This document shows positions 9,037 to 17,245 of a DNA stretch of 33,268 nt, in pieces. The stretch covers positions 1-33,268 of the forward strand of contig CANHHX010000021.1 in assembly GCA_947461125.1 (NCBI GenBank). The letters run 5' to 3'. The stretch comes from Bacteroidota bacterium. GTDB lineage: Bacteria > Bacteroidota > Bacteroidia > Chitinophagales > Chitinophagaceae. A program made the position numbers and the translations under genes. The notes beneath the pieces were generated by a model that ran no database searches, had not been told where the DNA came from, and saw only the letters and a list, made by a program, of their open reading frames with translations. Every line of letters starts with the position of its first letter. The stretch's first letter is position 1.

Positions 9037-10581
9037 ATGAAAGTAACGATACTCGCTGTGGCAACATTATTTGCTACTACCTTATTTGCACAACAACCCG
9101 ACTACGCACTTCGTACAGCGTGGTTTACACAAAATGGATCTGCTAGAAACATAGCTACTGGTGGTGTGATGGGATCATTAGGGGGAGATATTACAGCCAA
9201 TCACGTAAACCCAGCTGGACTTGGTTTATTTAAAACATCTGAATTTGTTTTGTCTCCGGGCATGAATTTCAACAACAATAAATTTAATTATAGAGGTTCA
9301 GATACTACCAGTGCAAAAAATAATATGCAATATGGTACAAGTGGTTTTGTTTTTGGATTTAGCAACAACAAAAGAAGCAAATGGACCAGCAATGCCATTG
9401 CAGTTTCTATCAATCAAGTTGCCAATTATAATAACAGGGTTACGTTTAAAGGTTTCAATAATATGAGTTCTTTTTCGGAGCAATACCTCGAGGAATTAAC
9501 CCGCGACTTAGCAGATACCAATGCAGCACTTAGTAATTATATTTTTGGATCATCGTTAGCGTTCCGAACTTTTTTAATTGACACTTCTAACAACGCACAA
9601 GGTAGATTTGATGGCTACCAAAGTATGGTTCCAATATCTTCGGGAGTGAACCAAAGTTATGACGCCAATACAAATGGAGGTTACCACGAATTGGCGCTTG
9701 GTTTAGCAGGTAATATGGAAGATAAAATGTATGTAGGCGGAAGCTTAACTATTCCAATCATCAATTACAATCGCGAACTCACCTACACCGAAAAAGATGC
9801 CACGAGTAACCCCAATAACCAATTTGAAAGTTTCACTTTTCAAGAAAGTTTTTCTTCCAGAGGTATTGGTATGGGCTTAAAACTCGGAACCATTTATAAA
9901 CCTACCGAGTTTTGGCGCGTGGGTGTTGCCTTTCATACCCCTCAAATCATTGGATTTAAAGATGAAGTAAGGGCTTCCATGATTGCCAACACGGAATCTT
10001 ATGCACGCACTAGATCGGCAAATAGTGATGCGCTAAATAGTGGCAATGCAGGAGAAAGTGTGTATACACTCATTACCCCATGGAGAGCCACTGCGAGTGC
10101 GAGTTTTGTTTTTAGAGAAGTAAAAGACACCCGCAAACAACGTGCTTTTTTAAGTGGTGATATTGAATATGTAAATTATAAGAGCTCCCGATTTTCCGAA
10201 GCCGACCCTTCTGAAATTGGAGGTTTAAGTATTGCAGGTAAAGACTACTACCAACAAGTAAACGATGTCATCAAAGAAACCTACAGAGGCAACTTTAATA
10301 TTAAGCTGGGTGGTGAAATAAAATTTCATACCGTTATGTTTAGACTCGGTGGCGCTTACTATGGTAGCCCCTACGCCGACAAAGCATTGGATGCGAGTAG
10401 AATGCTTGCCACAGGAGGAATTGGCTACCGAGACCATGGTATTTTTATTGATCTTAGCTATGCACATATCATGAACAATGATGTTCAATTTGCGTACCGC
10501 TTAAACGATAAGCCCAATACTTTTGCATCGCAAACAGGATCCAGAGGAACAGTGATGTTAACTTTTGGCATCAAGTTCTAA
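9037..10581 (+). CDS. Outer membrane protein, OmpP1/FadL/TodX-like
   Basis: 514 residues. The signal peptide MKVTILAVATLFATTLFAQQ is cleaved near residue 19. Next comes a segment with the FadL-type ITANHVNPAGLGLFKTSEF (small-residue run then NPAGL), then many amphipathic beta strands, with a final strand ending in Phe (GTVMLTFGIKF), as in outer-membrane barrels. FadL relatives import hydrophobic compounds; the substrate here is unknown. I chose the ATG at 9037 because it begins the signal peptide; an in-frame start at 8986 would overlap the lipoprotein gene. The last 24 bp overlap the 3' end of convergent miaA. Confidence 0.65.
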   Translation: MKVTILAVATLFATTLFAQQPDYALRTAWFTQNGSARNIATGGVMGSLGGDITANHVNPAGLGLFKTSEFVLSPGMNFNNNKFNYRGSDTTSAKNNMQYGTSGFVFGFSNNKRSKWTSNAIAVSINQVANYNNRVTFKGFNNMSSFSEQYLEELTRDLADTNAALSNYIFGSSLAFRTFLIDTSNNAQGRFDGYQSMVPISSGVNQSYDANTNGGYHELALGLAGNMEDKMYVGGSLTIPIINYNRELTYTEKDATSNPNNQFESFTFQESFSSRGIGMGLKLGTIYKPTEFWRVGVAFHTPQIIGFKDEVRASMIANTESYARTRSANSDALNSGNAGESVYTLITPWRATASASFVFREVKDTRKQRAFLSGDIEYVNYKSSRFSEADPSEIGGLSIAGKDYYQQVNDVIKETYRGNFNIKLGGEIKFHTVMFRLGGAYYGSPYADKALDASRMLATGGIGYRDHGIFIDLSYAHIMNNDVQFAYRLNDKPNTFASQTGSRGTVMLTFGIKF

Positions 10582-11493
10582 CCAGTGTATTTGATTGTCT
10601 TTTTTAAACCAAGTCATTTGACGTTTGGCATACTGCCTAGTATGTTGTTTAATTAACGCTACTGCGTCTTCCAGTGTTATTTCACCACTTAGGTGTGCAA
10701 ACATTTCTTGGTAGCCTACGGTTTGTAATGCATTCCTATTTGCGTTTCGTAGAAGGCTTGTAACTTCTTGCAACAGCCCTTCCTCCATCATAGCATCTAC
10801 CCTATTATGAATGCGCTCATTCAGTATTTCGCGGGGCATAGAAAGCCCAATTTTTAAAATATTAAAGGGTCTGGTAATTTTTTGTGCTGATTGAAAATGA
10901 GTGATGGATTTACCCGTTGCAAGCAGGATTTCGAGTGCGCGCATGAGCCGCTGCGGATTGTTTTTTTCGTGTGTGCTTTCCCAATAAATTGGATCTTTAG
11001 CGGCTACTTGATGTTGCAACCATTCGAGCCCATTCGTTTCGTAATCCGTTATAATACTATTTCGAAGCGCTGGGTCAATACTTGGCATATCGTCTATTCC
11101 TTCACAAAATGATTTGATGTAAAGACCAGTGCCACCCACCATTACAGCCACCGAATTTGTTTCAAAAATTGTTGCCACTGCATCTAGTGCGTATTTCTCA
11201 AAAACACCCGCATTCACTTCTTCATTAATTGAATGAGTACCAATAAAATAATGTTTCACTGCGGCAAGTTCTGCGGTTGTAGGTTTGGCAACACCAATAG
11301 AAAGTTCTTTGTAACACTGCCTCGAATCGGCAGAAATAATAGACGTATTAAAATGTTTGGCAAGTGCTATCGCAAAAGCCGTTTTACCTACTGCGGTAGG
11401 GCCTACAATAATAATAACCGTGGGTTGTTGTGGATTAAAATCACTACTGCTTGAGAGTAGCGCTAAGACTTTATTAATATTCGTCTTGTCCAT
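10558..11493 (-). CDS. miaA: tRNA dimethylallyltransferase MiaA
   Basis: 311 residues. It transfers a dimethylallyl group from DMAPP to A37 of tRNAs reading UNN codons. The P-loop GPTAVGKT is at residues 31-38, followed by SADSRQCYKELSIGVAKPT (the catalytic Asp and substrate region), VGGTGLYIKSF, and the C-terminal QYAKRQMTWFK motif. Normal length. It is the last gene of the minus-strand tRNA-maturation run; its start overlaps the preceding pRiA4b ORF-3-like gene by 20 bp, suggesting translational coupling. Its tail overlaps the convergent fadL-like gene. Confidence 0.95.
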   Translation of the reverse strand: MDKTNINKVLALLSSSSDFNPQQPTVIIIVGPTAVGKTAFAIALAKHFNTSIISADSRQCYKELSIGVAKPTTAELAAVKHYFIGTHSINEEVNAGVFEKYALDAVATIFETNSVAVMVGGTGLYIKSFCEGIDDMPSIDPALRNSIITDYETNGLEWLQHQVAAKDPIYWESTHEKNNPQRLMRALEILLATGKSITHFQSAQKITRPFNILKIGLSMPREILNERIHNRVDAMMEEGLLQEVTSLLRNANRNALQTVGYQEMFAHLSGEITLEDAVALIKQHTRQYAKRQMTWFKKDNQIHWLELDAKS

Positions 11494-12055
11494 ATTCGTC
11501 TTGCGTGTCTACAACATCGTCATCTGCATCATCACTTCCATTGTCCTCCTCATCCCCCTCTTCACCAAAGCCATCGGAAGCCTCTGATAAATCATATTTT
11601 TCTTCGATGTCGGCAAACTTATTTCCAAGCAAACTTTTGGTGCCATATTGTTGCGGACCAATGCCTTCGCTGCGGGTTACAAGTGGATAAGCTAATGTTA
11701 CGTCTGTTTCTTTACTGACATGAATCAGTTCAATTAAAAACAACCAACCTTTTGCAAAATCATACTCATACACAAACTTTTGATTGGTATTGATAATTTC
11801 TGTTCCAATAGCAGTGTCGGCCATTAATAATGGGGGAGCCACATACTTTTTATCGTACACTTCAAAACTTATTTCACGGCCTTGTAACCACTTATCGTTA
11901 CTTCTGTAAAAAGTTGCCTGATGTTTGGTATCAAATTCATACGCTTTTAAAATAGCGTAATGTAGTTCAGCAAAAGTTTGTGTGTGTTTGATGCATATAT
12001 CTCTGTACACCGCGTCATCTTCTTCTAAATAAACCCTAAATTTTAAAACAGCCAT
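11474..12055 (-). CDS. pRiA4b ORF-3 family protein with acidic tail
   Basis: 193 residues. Residues 1-140 match what I know as the plasmid pRiA4b ORF-3-like domain (once called the IS1096 passenger family): MAVLKFRVYLEEDDAVYRDI, FAELHYAILKAYEFD, and FVYEYDFAKGWLFLIEL. The last 40 residues are almost all Asp/Glu/Gly (EEGDEEDNGSDDADDDVVDT), probably disordered. The molecular function of the family is not established. No transposase is near, so the mobile-element name does not imply mobility here. It sits between cca and miaA, starting 33 bp after the cca stop and overlapping miaA by 20 bp, which suggests some role tied to tRNA or RNA metabolism. Confidence 0.75.
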   Translation of the reverse strand: MAVLKFRVYLEEDDAVYRDICIKHTQTFAELHYAILKAYEFDTKHQATFYRSNDKWLQGREISFEVYDKKYVAPPLLMADTAIGTEIINTNQKFVYEYDFAKGWLFLIELIHVSKETDVTLAYPLVTRSEGIGPQQYGTKSLLGNKFADIEEKYDLSEASDGFGEEGDEEDNGSDDADDDVVDTQDEYGQDEY

Positions 12056-12088
12056 GCTCTTTTGTTTATTTTGCTAAAATACAATTAT

Positions 12089-13531
12089 TTATACGGGGCG
12101 AAGGCCTAAAGTAGCAGCTTTTTCAAGCATAAACTTTGTAGCGGCCTCCTGTTCGTTGGGAATAATACCATCCAAAATAGCTTCTCTGATAGCATCTTTA
12201 AGGGTGCCCACTTCTTTTGAAGGCTTAAGCCCAAAGGTTTCCATGATCATTTCGCCGGTAACCGGCGGCTGCCAATTACGGAGCCTGTCCCCATCCTCTA
12301 CTTCCTGAATTCTGAGACGCACCATTTCAAAATTTTGCAAATAGCGCTTTACTTTTTGCTTGTTTTTGCTAGTGATATCAGCGTTACACAAAAGCATTAA
12401 ACTTTCAATGTCTTCGCCAGCGTCAAAAATTAAACGCCTAATGGCACTATCCGTAATATTTTCTTTGGTTAAACTAATGGGCCTTAAATGCAACAACACT
12501 AATTTTTGAACGAGTTTCATTTTCTCGTTTAAAGGAAGCTTTAGTTTGGTAAATATTTTAGGCACCATGCGTGCCCCCACTACTTCGTGACCATGAAACG
12601 TAAATCCAAAACCTTCTTCAAATTTTTTAGTGGCTGGCTTTGCAATATCATGTAGTAATGCGGCCCAGCGTAACCATAAATCCGGCGTGCTAGCCGCCAT
12701 ATTATCAAGCACTTGAAGGGTGTGGTAAAAATTATCTTTATGACCCATACCATCAATATTTTCGGCGCCGTATAAATCTACAAGCTGCGGAAATATTTTA
12801 TGTAATAAACCTACTTTAAAGAGTAAATCAAATCCTACCGATGGTTTATCACAAAGCATTATTTTATTCAGTTCTTCGGTAATACGCTCCTGCGATATAA
12901 TACTAATCCGGTGTGCACTATCTGCAATGGCGTCAAGGGTTTCAGGCACAATGGTGTAGCCTAACTGACACGCAAACCTGATGCCTCTTAACATGCGCAG
13001 CGGATCATCACTAAATGTTTGATGCGGCGCCAAAGGTGTTTTAATTATTTTATCCTGAATGGCCTCAAGTCCTCCAAATGGATCTACGAGTTGTCCAAAA
13101 GCGCCTTCATGTAGTCCAATAGCGAGTGCATTGATGGTAAAATCTCTTCTGTTTTGATCATCCTCGATGCTGCCTGGGCTTACACTTGGCTTTCTACTTT
13201 CTGAAGCATAACTTTCTTTGCGCGCTCCAACAAATTCAATAATAAATTCATCAATTTTTATTTGCGCCGTTCCAAATGTTTTAAAAAATGCAACCGTAGG
13301 CTTTGGTGAAAATAGTGCAGCTACTTCATCTGCTAATGCAATACCATCTCCAATGCAAACCACATCTACATCGGTGGTAGGACGTCCAATAATTTTATCA
13401 CGCACAAATCCACCAATTAAATAAGCAGGTACACCCAGCTTATCTGCTGCGGCACCTATTTTTTTAAAGAGTTGGGTTTCGAGTGGTGAACAATTAATTT
13501 CCATGCTTTGCAAATGTAGCGCTTTGCTCAT
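12089..13531 (-). CDS. cca: CCA tRNA nucleotidyltransferase with HD domain
   Basis: 480 residues. It adds or repairs the 3' CCA of tRNA. The class II nucleotidyltransferase head is clear: LIGGFVRDKIIGRPTTDVDV, where the DVD acidic residues bind metal, followed by RRDFTINALAIGL and DPLRMLRGIRFACQLG. An HD phosphohydrolase domain follows (LRWAALLHDIAKP), then a C-terminal helical region. From motifs alone a poly(A) polymerase is possible, but the HD fusion and the tRNA-gene neighbours favour CCA addition. ATG at 13531 lies directly against the stop of the upstream glycosyltransferase gene, so coupling is likely. A second ATG ten codons in is the alternative start. Confidence 0.92.
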   Translation of the reverse strand: MSKALHLQSMEINCSPLETQLFKKIGAAADKLGVPAYLIGGFVRDKIIGRPTTDVDVVCIGDGIALADEVAALFSPKPTVAFFKTFGTAQIKIDEFIIEFVGARKESYASESRKPSVSPGSIEDDQNRRDFTINALAIGLHEGAFGQLVDPFGGLEAIQDKIIKTPLAPHQTFSDDPLRMLRGIRFACQLGYTIVPETLDAIADSAHRISIISQERITEELNKIMLCDKPSVGFDLLFKVGLLHKIFPQLVDLYGAENIDGMGHKDNFYHTLQVLDNMAASTPDLWLRWAALLHDIAKPATKKFEEGFGFTFHGHEVVGARMVPKIFTKLKLPLNEKMKLVQKLVLLHLRPISLTKENITDSAIRRLIFDAGEDIESLMLLCNADITSKNKQKVKRYLQNFEMVRLRIQEVEDGDRLRNWQPPVTGEMIMETFGLKPSKEVGTLKDAIREAILDGIIPNEQEAATKFMLEKAATLGLRPV

Positions 13532-14653
13532 TTATATAAGCGAAAGAGGCGCTAGTAATTGCGTTGTTGTAATGCTATGCCCACAATTAAAATGACCTAG
13601 TGGACAAACCTTTTTTCCGTGCAGGCCACAGGGCTTACAGGGCAAGTTTTCTAGAGATTCTATAATAAACTGTACGGATGATAATGGGCCATATCCAAAC
13701 GCCGGAATCGTAGAACAATAAATGGCAGCAACAGGCGCATTTGTTGCAGACGCCAAATGCATGGGCGCCGAATCGTTTACATAATTTAAACGGGCGCCTT
13801 TAATAAGAGCCGCTGCTTCTAACAAGTTTAGTTGTCCAGCAATATTGATCACTCCCTCTCTCGATGAACCACTCAGTATCTCCGCGCAGAGTGCAGTTTC
13901 GTTAGGCGCACCCATTAAATAAATGGTATAGTTTGTTGGTACTGCGTTAATAAGATCGATCCAGTTTTGTGCGGGCATTTTTTTGGTCTCCCACACCGAC
14001 CCCGGCGACATACAAATATAAGGAGCGCCTTGCCATTTTTTCACGGCTGCAAAATGAGCAGTAGAGGGATAGAGTGCTGGCTTTGAAACAGGCGCTGTTG
14101 TAAGTGATGCGAGCAGCGCATGGTTGCGTGAGGTTTCGTGCAAATACGCGCTGCTTGAATACTGCTCCGCAGCGCCCCCGCCGGCCTCTGCCGCACGCCT
14201 ACCCGCCTCTGCCGCATGCCCAGCCGCGCGCGCGCGCGCGCCCGACTCAGCCACGCTCCCAGCCGCTTCCGCGGCTGCGCCAAACTGATGCGCAACTACT
14301 TCCGAAAATAAAAAGCTGAGTGGATTTTTATCAAAGCCAATTGTTTTTTTGGCACCCGACAAAACCGTGATGATGCCAGTGGCCAAATAACGCTGCACAT
14401 TTATGACAACGTCATATTTGATTCGCCTAATGGTTTGTATGATTTGAAAAAGATGCTGGTATTTATTTTTCTTTTTATTCCATACATGTACCTCGTTAAT
14501 GTAAGGGTGATCTGTAAAAAGTTCATCAGCACCTTGCCTTACCAAAATATCAATTTTTGCTGATGGGTATGCGGCATGCAAATTTTGTAAGAGCGCTGTT
14601 GCGAGCACCACATCTCCAATAAATGCAGTTTGAATAACAAGTATGCGGTGCAT
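13532..14653 (-). CDS. Glycosyltransferase family 9 (heptosyltransferase-like) with an Ala/Gly/Glu/Arg insert
   Basis: 373 residues. A GT-B fold LPS heptosyltransferase relative. N-terminal domain: ILVIQTAFIGDVVLATALLQ and AKIDILVRQGADELF. C-terminal nucleotide-sugar domain: YICMSPGSVWETKKMPAQNW and NYVNDSAPMHLASATNAPVAAIYC, plus a Cys-rich CKPCGLHGKKVCPLGHFNC near the end. It probably adds a sugar to LPS core; donor and acceptor unknown. Residues 125-164 are a low-complexity insert rich in Ala, Gly, Glu and Arg that I would not expect in this family and whose DNA is about 82% GC. The ATG at 14653 begins the GT-B first strand; a TTG at 14680 would add nine residues. It lies between the TsaC-like gene and cca, 10 bp after the former. 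Confidence 0.85.
   Translation of the reverse strand: MHRILVIQTAFIGDVVLATALLQNLHAAYPSAKIDILVRQGADELFTDHPYINEVHVWNKKKNKYQHLFQIIQTIRRIKYDVVINVQRYLATGIITVLSGAKKTIGFDKNPLSFLFSEVVAHQFGAAAEAAGSVAESGARARAAGHAAEAGRRAAEAGGGAAEQYSSSAYLHETSRNHALLASLTTAPVSKPALYPSTAHFAAVKKWQGAPYICMSPGSVWETKKMPAQNWIDLINAVPTNYTIYLMGAPNETALCAEILSGSSREGVINIAGQLNLLEAAALIKGARLNYVNDSAPMHLASATNAPVAAIYCSTIPAFGYGPLSSVQFIIESLENLPCKPCGLHGKKVCPLGHFNCGHSITTTQLLAPLSLI
14162..14281 (-). repeat. GC-rich low-complexity insert with (CG)8 tract
   Basis: Exactly 40 codons inside the glycosyltransferase gene. A hand count gives 98 G/C of 120 bases, against about 40% in the flanks. The peptide is built from imperfect AAEAG-type units (AAEAAG, VAESG, AAEAGRR, AAEAGGG). 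Alternating CG runs from 14225 to 14240, eight full CG units plus one C, long enough to be slippage-prone and Z-DNA-forming. The frame is kept through the insert. Confidence 0.85.
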
Positions 14654-14690
14654 AATGCAAAAATAACCAAAAGAAAACAAAAGGAGCCAA

Positions 14691-15266
14691 TTAGGGTCTC
14701 AGAATTGTGAAACGCCCGTCTTTACCGCATTTCACAACAGCAGAAGGCTCCACTGGCGTCATATCATCTTGACGGTAATGGACCACATAATCCACGCCTT
14801 CTTTAACAGCAATATCAATATCTGAAAATACTTTGGGTGGTGGAAAACCAGATACATTCGCAGAGGTACTTACAATGGGTTTTCTAAAACGCTTGATGAG
14901 GTGCTTACAAAATTCATCGGCACAAATACGTATGCCCACAGAGCCATCTTCTGCTAGTAAATTACCCGCAAGTCCAATAGCATTTTCATAAATAATTGTG
15001 GTGGGCCTAGAAACACCTTGGATATAATCAAACACTTCGATATGCGGGCTCGCCACATATTGTAATAGTGAACGCTCGTCTGCAATGAGCACAATAAGGG
15101 CCTTGTTTTCGATACGTTTTTTTAAAGTAAATATTTTTTCTACGGCGTCTTCATTTGTAGCATCGCAGCCAATACCCCAAATGGTATCGGTGGGGTACAA
15201 AATAAGACCCCCGCTTTCTAAAACGCGCAAACAGGCTTCTATATCTGCATTAAATAATGGGGTCAC
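14691..15266 (-). CDS. L-threonylcarbamoyladenylate synthase-like protein (TsaC/Sua5/YrdC family)
   Basis: 191 residues. It makes threonylcarbamoyl-AMP from Thr, bicarbonate and ATP for the t6A37 modification of tRNAs reading ANN codons. YrdC-domain features: GLILYPTDTIWGIGCDAT, the basic KKRIENKALIVLI substrate loop, and KPIVSTSANVSGFPPP. It is the short, single-domain type without the Sua5 C-terminal domain. The start is GTG at 15266; no ATG lies upstream in frame before the first strand. It is the first gene of a minus-strand run with the glycosyltransferase, cca and miaA. A second YrdC protein elsewhere in the genome could be the main TsaC, so no symbol is given. Confidence 0.88.
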   Translation of the reverse strand: MTPLFNADIEACLRVLESGGLILYPTDTIWGIGCDATNEDAVEKIFTLKKRIENKALIVLIADERSLLQYVASPHIEVFDYIQGVSRPTTIIYENAIGLAGNLLAEDGSVGIRICADEFCKHLIKRFRKPIVSTSANVSGFPPPKVFSDIDIAVKEGVDYVVHYRQDDMTPVEPSAVVKCGKDGRFTILRP

Positions 15267-15330
15267 GCAGGCAAATTACAATTTGTTAACGAGAATTAAC
15301 CTAGTTAGTGGTAGTTAAAGATGTGTTGCT

Positions 15331-15338
15331 TATGTTTG
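15331..15338 (+). promoter_or_regulatory. -7 element of dapD
   Basis: TATGTTTG matches TAnnTTTG exactly. Transcription would start about 7 bases later, leaving a leader of only about 8 nt before the ATG at 15353. It lies inside the longer open frame that begins with GTG at 15308, which argues against that longer start. No good -33 TTG at 19 bases; the area reads TTAGTGG. Confidence 0.45.
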
Positions 15339-15352
15339 CAAAAAAATTAAGC

Positions 15353-16165
15353 ATGTCTTTACAAAATTTGATACTTGAAGCCTGGTCAAATAGAGATTTA
15401 TTAAAAGAAGCAACGCACAGTGGTGCCGTTAGAGCAGTGATTGAAGATGTAGACAAAGGACGTTTGCGCGTAGCTTCTCCAGAGGGAGACAAATGGGTAG
15501 TAAATGAGTGGGTTAAACAGGCCATTCTAATGTATTTTGGTATTCAACAAATGCAAACTTGGGAGCTCCCTCCTTTTGAGTTTTACGATAAAATGTTATT
15601 AAAAAGTAACTACAAGGAACTTGGTGTTAGAGCCGTTCCGCCAGCTGTGGCGCGTTACGGTGCATACATTGCTAGCTCGGTAGTACTCATGCCTAGTTAT
15701 GTAAATATTGGTGCGTATGTGGATGCGGGTACCATGGTTGATACCTGGGCAACAGTAGGTAGTTGCGCACAAATTGGAAAAGGCGTACACCTCAGTGGTG
15801 GCGTGGGTATTGGCGGTGTATTAGAGCCATTACAAGCAAGCCCTGTTATTATTGAAGACGGTTGTTTTTTAGGTAGCAGAAGTATTGTGGTAGAAGGTGT
15901 GATTGTAGAAAAAGAAGCGGTACTTGGTGCCAATGTGGTATTAACACAATCAACAAAAATTATTGACGTAAGCGGTTCAACACCGGTAGAATATACAGGA
16001 CGTGTACCAGCAAGATCAGTAGTGATTCCGGGTACCACTACTAAAAAGTTTAACGCTGGAGAGTATCAAGTAAACTGTGCTTTAATTATTGGTCAGCGTA
16101 AAGCAAGTACCGATTTAAAAACAAGTTTAAACGATGCACTTCGTGATTTTAATGTAAGTGTGTAA
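15353..16165 (+). CDS. dapD: 2,3,4,5-tetrahydropyridine-2,6-dicarboxylate N-succinyltransferase (DapD)
   Basis: 270 residues. It transfers succinyl from succinyl-CoA to tetrahydrodipicolinate in the succinylase route to diaminopimelate and lysine, feeding peptidoglycan synthesis. The N-terminal helical domain (ILEAWSNRDLLKEATHSG, VIEDVDKGRLRVASP) is followed by a left-handed beta helix of hexapeptide repeats (VNIGAYVDAGTMVDTWATVG, GVGIGGVLEPLQASPVII, VLGANVVLTQSTKI). Length is close to the 274 residues of the E. coli enzyme. The ATG at 15353 matches the family N-terminus. It diverges from the TsaC-like gene; other dap genes are not here. Confidence 0.94.
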   Translation: MSLQNLILEAWSNRDLLKEATHSGAVRAVIEDVDKGRLRVASPEGDKWVVNEWVKQAILMYFGIQQMQTWELPPFEFYDKMLLKSNYKELGVRAVPPAVARYGAYIASSVVLMPSYVNIGAYVDAGTMVDTWATVGSCAQIGKGVHLSGGVGIGGVLEPLQASPVIIEDGCFLGSRSIVVEGVIVEKEAVLGANVVLTQSTKIIDVSGSTPVEYTGRVPARSVVIPGTTTKKFNAGEYQVNCALIIGQRKASTDLKTSLNDALRDFNVSV

Positions 16166-16192
16166 CTCGTTATTTGCGTTCGCGCAAAATTT

Positions 16193-17197
16193 TTAGATCA
16201 CCATTAAGCTGCAACCGCGTAGGGCCGAATGATCCATTCGGCCAAAAACTTCAAAGCTGCCATCTGCGTAAACGGCGCCCACATCTTCTGTGGCAATAAA
16301 CGAACAGCTATGGATATTAGCGAGGTCAATAACCTGTAAAGTGCCTCTCCCACTGGTTTTCACGGTAAGCGGATCTTCTTCCTCGGTGACAAGCACGCGC
16401 ATCCATGGCGGGCATTTGTAAATACCATTTCCAGTGGCGTAGGCTTGTGATAACAATTCGGTCATTCCATATTCGCCATGAATAGTAGGTACCTGAAAAG
16501 CATTCATTAATGTTTCATGCACTTCCACTCTGGTTAGTTCTTTTCGTCTACCCTTCATACCACCTGTTTCTAAAATTGTGGTGTGTTGCAAAGGCATCTG
16601 ATATTGCGCCGCAAAATCTAAAAGTGCAAACGTAACACCTATCAATAATGTTTTTTGCCCCGCTGCTTCATTGGCCTCTAAGGTTTTTGCTAGTGCCTCA
16701 TGATCGTATAAATAAAAGCCACTGTAAGCATTGTTCGATGCTTGAATCAAATGCTCCACCATATATACCAGCGACGAATGTGGCCGCTCTAAATAAGCAG
16801 GCAATAGCCCAATAATACACCAGTTGGTAACCGGTCCATACACCTGTTCAAAGGCGGTAAAAAAACTTTGCTGATAAACGGCTTCGTCTTTGAGGTAATG
16901 TTTGCTTTGCTCCATCCCGGTGGTTCCACTGCTTTCAAAAAAAAGAGCCGGCTCGTAATTTCCGGTTTGCACGGTTTCGGTTTTAAAAAACCCAATGGGC
17001 ATGGCCGGAATACCCGTATAATGCTCAAATAAAGGCACTCCACCATTATTTTTGGGATGATCCGCAGGAACAATAAGATCACACCAACGCCGATACACCG
17101 CATTCCCAGTATACTGATACGCAAAGAGATCTAGTGCTCCTTGGTTAAACAAACCAGGCTCGGTAGAGAAAATATTGTTAACATCTAAGGGCAACAC
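16193..17197 (-). CDS. LuxE/PaaK-like acyl-protein synthetase or acyltransferase
   Basis: 334 residues, ANL superfamily related to LuxE. The ATP-binding loop is FFESSGTTGMEQSKHY (about residues 87-102); downstream are IHGEYGMTELLSQAY (the adenylate-forming E-Y-G-MTE motif) and FGRMDHSALRGCSLMVI near the C-terminus. LuxE activates a fatty acid as acyl-AMP and passes it to a protein Cys. No luxCD or luciferase genes are near, so light production is not implied; relatives of this type are common as single genes in Bacteroidota with unknown substrate. Start is GTG at 17197, 48 bp from the divergent lipoprotein gene. The gene converges on dapD with 27 bp between stops. Confidence 0.72.
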   Translation of the reverse strand: MLPLDVNNIFSTEPGLFNQGALDLFAYQYTGNAVYRRWCDLIVPADHPKNNGGVPLFEHYTGIPAMPIGFFKTETVQTGNYEPALFFESSGTTGMEQSKHYLKDEAVYQQSFFTAFEQVYGPVTNWCIIGLLPAYLERPHSSLVYMVEHLIQASNNAYSGFYLYDHEALAKTLEANEAAGQKTLLIGVTFALLDFAAQYQMPLQHTTILETGGMKGRRKELTRVEVHETLMNAFQVPTIHGEYGMTELLSQAYATGNGIYKCPPWMRVLVTEEEDPLTVKTSGRGTLQVIDLANIHSCSFIATEDVGAVYADGSFEVFGRMDHSALRGCSLMVI

Positions 17198-17220
17198 AGC
17201 AAATGATTGGTTTGTTTTAC

Positions 17221-17228
17221 TAAATTTG
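17221..17228 (+). promoter_or_regulatory. -7 element of the small lipoprotein gene
   Basis: TAAATTTG fits TAnnTTTG; the ATG at 17246 follows 17 bases later. No TTG at the canonical 19-base spacing, so the call is tentative. Confidence 0.35.
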
Positions 17229-17245
17229 AGTAGAAACCTACACGA

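Noticed and set aside
11474..12055. Possible remnant of an insertion sequence, because the family was once called an IS1096 passenger.
   Set aside because: No transposase, terminal inverted repeats or target duplication nearby; the gene is intact and fits tightly into a chromosomal operon.
14104..14319. Plus-strand open frame with Arg/Pro-rich residues over the GC-rich insert.
   Set aside because: It is open only because the insert has few stop codons. No start context, promoter or recognisable domain; the glycosyltransferase frame explains the region.
16193..17197. Bioluminescence gene suggested by the LuxE similarity.
   Set aside because: No luxA, B, C or D neighbours; LuxE-like proteins occur widely without light production.
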